Below, piece by piece: positions 63,701 through 64,000 of a stretch of DNA of 64,000 nt; the first letter of the stretch is position 1, and each line of letters opens with the position of its first letter. Under the pieces are notes generated by a model. That model ran no database searches, was not told where the DNA came from, and was given only the letters and a program-made list of their open reading frames with translations. Location: assembly GCF_021018805.1 (NCBI RefSeq), contig NW_026960608.1:992001-1056000 (forward strand), written 5' to 3'. The DNA comes from Prinia subflava (taxonomy: Eukaryota; Chordata; Aves; Passeriformes; Cisticolidae). The position numbers and the translations under genes are program-made.

Positions 63701-64000
63701 GTAGGGCAGTCTTGCCCTGGTGGGGAATTCAAGGACACTGTCTCCAAACTCCAGGCCCCAGCATAAACAACGTGGAAGGGAAGGGCAAGCAGGGACGATG
63801 GTGTTCTGCGATTTGGGGTTATTGACTGGACAGTGGGTTGTTATATGTAAATGAATGGAAACTTATAAAAGGAGTAAGATCTGGGGACAAGCCCCCTTTT
63901 GTCTCCATCTTGGAAATGTCCGGGCCGGGCCACTTCTGTGGTCCTGGAGACGTCAGGGCATGGGCTTAAATAAACACTCACTTTGTTCCTTTCACTCTAT
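63700..64000 (+). repeat. LTR-like promoter segment at the window edge
   Basis: TATA box ACTTATAAAAGG near 63863 and polyadenylation signal TTAAATAAACACTC near 63966, about 100 bases apart, as in an LTR U3-R-U5 layout. The left end is unclear and the right end is cut by the window. Confidence 0.45.

Larger units (their letters stand above)
62227..64000 (+). mobile_element. Provirus B5 (family B), 5' end; right end not in window
   Basis: The LTR at 62227-62563 is followed by a PBS and a splice donor rather than a target duplication, so this is the 5' end of a provirus and not a solo LTR. It lies in env of E. 62567 to about 63700 is leader or an unrecognised 5' internal region. Another LTR-like promoter lies near the window end. 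No gag motif was identified before 64000. Confidence 0.7.

Overview
This 64 kb window looks like repeat-saturated vertebrate genomic DNA, most probably from a bird. The endogenous retroviruses (ERVs) present are the kinds typical of avian genomes: class II (beta-like pol, several joined to an alpharetrovirus-like transmembrane env), class I (gamma-like) and class III (ERVL-like). ERV density is extreme, as on an avian W chromosome or a pericentromere; that placement is inference. I found no intact cellular gene, tRNA, rRNA or CRISPR array. Almost every long reading frame is retroviral and broken.

Layout. 248-931 is a solo LTR (family L, minus). 1045-14622 is class II provirus A, with both LTRs and a short target duplication. 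A is itself interrupted by solo LTR S1 (4653-5308) and by a rearranged ERVL element V (6325 to about 11290). V carries a solo LTR of family M inside its own 5' LTR (6520-7082) and a solo LTR of family C inside its gag (9428-9754). A, in turn, sits in the leader of class I element H. The gag/pro/pol of H continues at 14623-14917 and 22114-27583, and is broken by the very young minus-strand class II provirus M (14918-22113), by solo LTRs of family B (23035-23373, 24295-24641) and by a long family D LTR (25083-26547). 27584-37413 is class II provirus G, the most complete element: LTR, PBS, splice donor, gag, pro, pol, env, PPT, LTR.

37414-42799 is the quietest part: an LTR fragment, probable single-copy DNA with one exon-like stretch, an LTR-like segment, and a 1 kb deleted provirus of family C (40059-41074). 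42800 to about 47560 is class I element I, with an LTR, a gag-like region and reverse transcriptase fragments, broken by two minus-strand LTRs. 47904 to about 53084 is class I element F, with a glutamine-type PBS, gag and a gamma-type readthrough stop, broken by LTRs of families B, L and C. About 54.7-62.2 kb is class II element E (gag, integrase tail, env surface-subunit remnant) with a family D LTR at 58740-60115. At 62227 a family B provirus begins, with LTR, PBS and splice donor, and it continues toward or beyond the right edge.

How the parts work: proviruses A, M and G show betaretrovirus-type logic, with a gag-pro minus-one slippery heptamer and a dUTPase-like plus protease pro unit; G adds a second heptamer for pol. 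H and F show gammaretrovirus logic, with gag and pro-pol in one frame separated by a stop codon. Target duplications sort the LTRs: 6 bp for families B, C and M (class II-like), 5 bp for L, D and S1. LTR divergence orders some insertions: M about 0.5 percent, A about 2 percent, G about 3 percent (hand counts).
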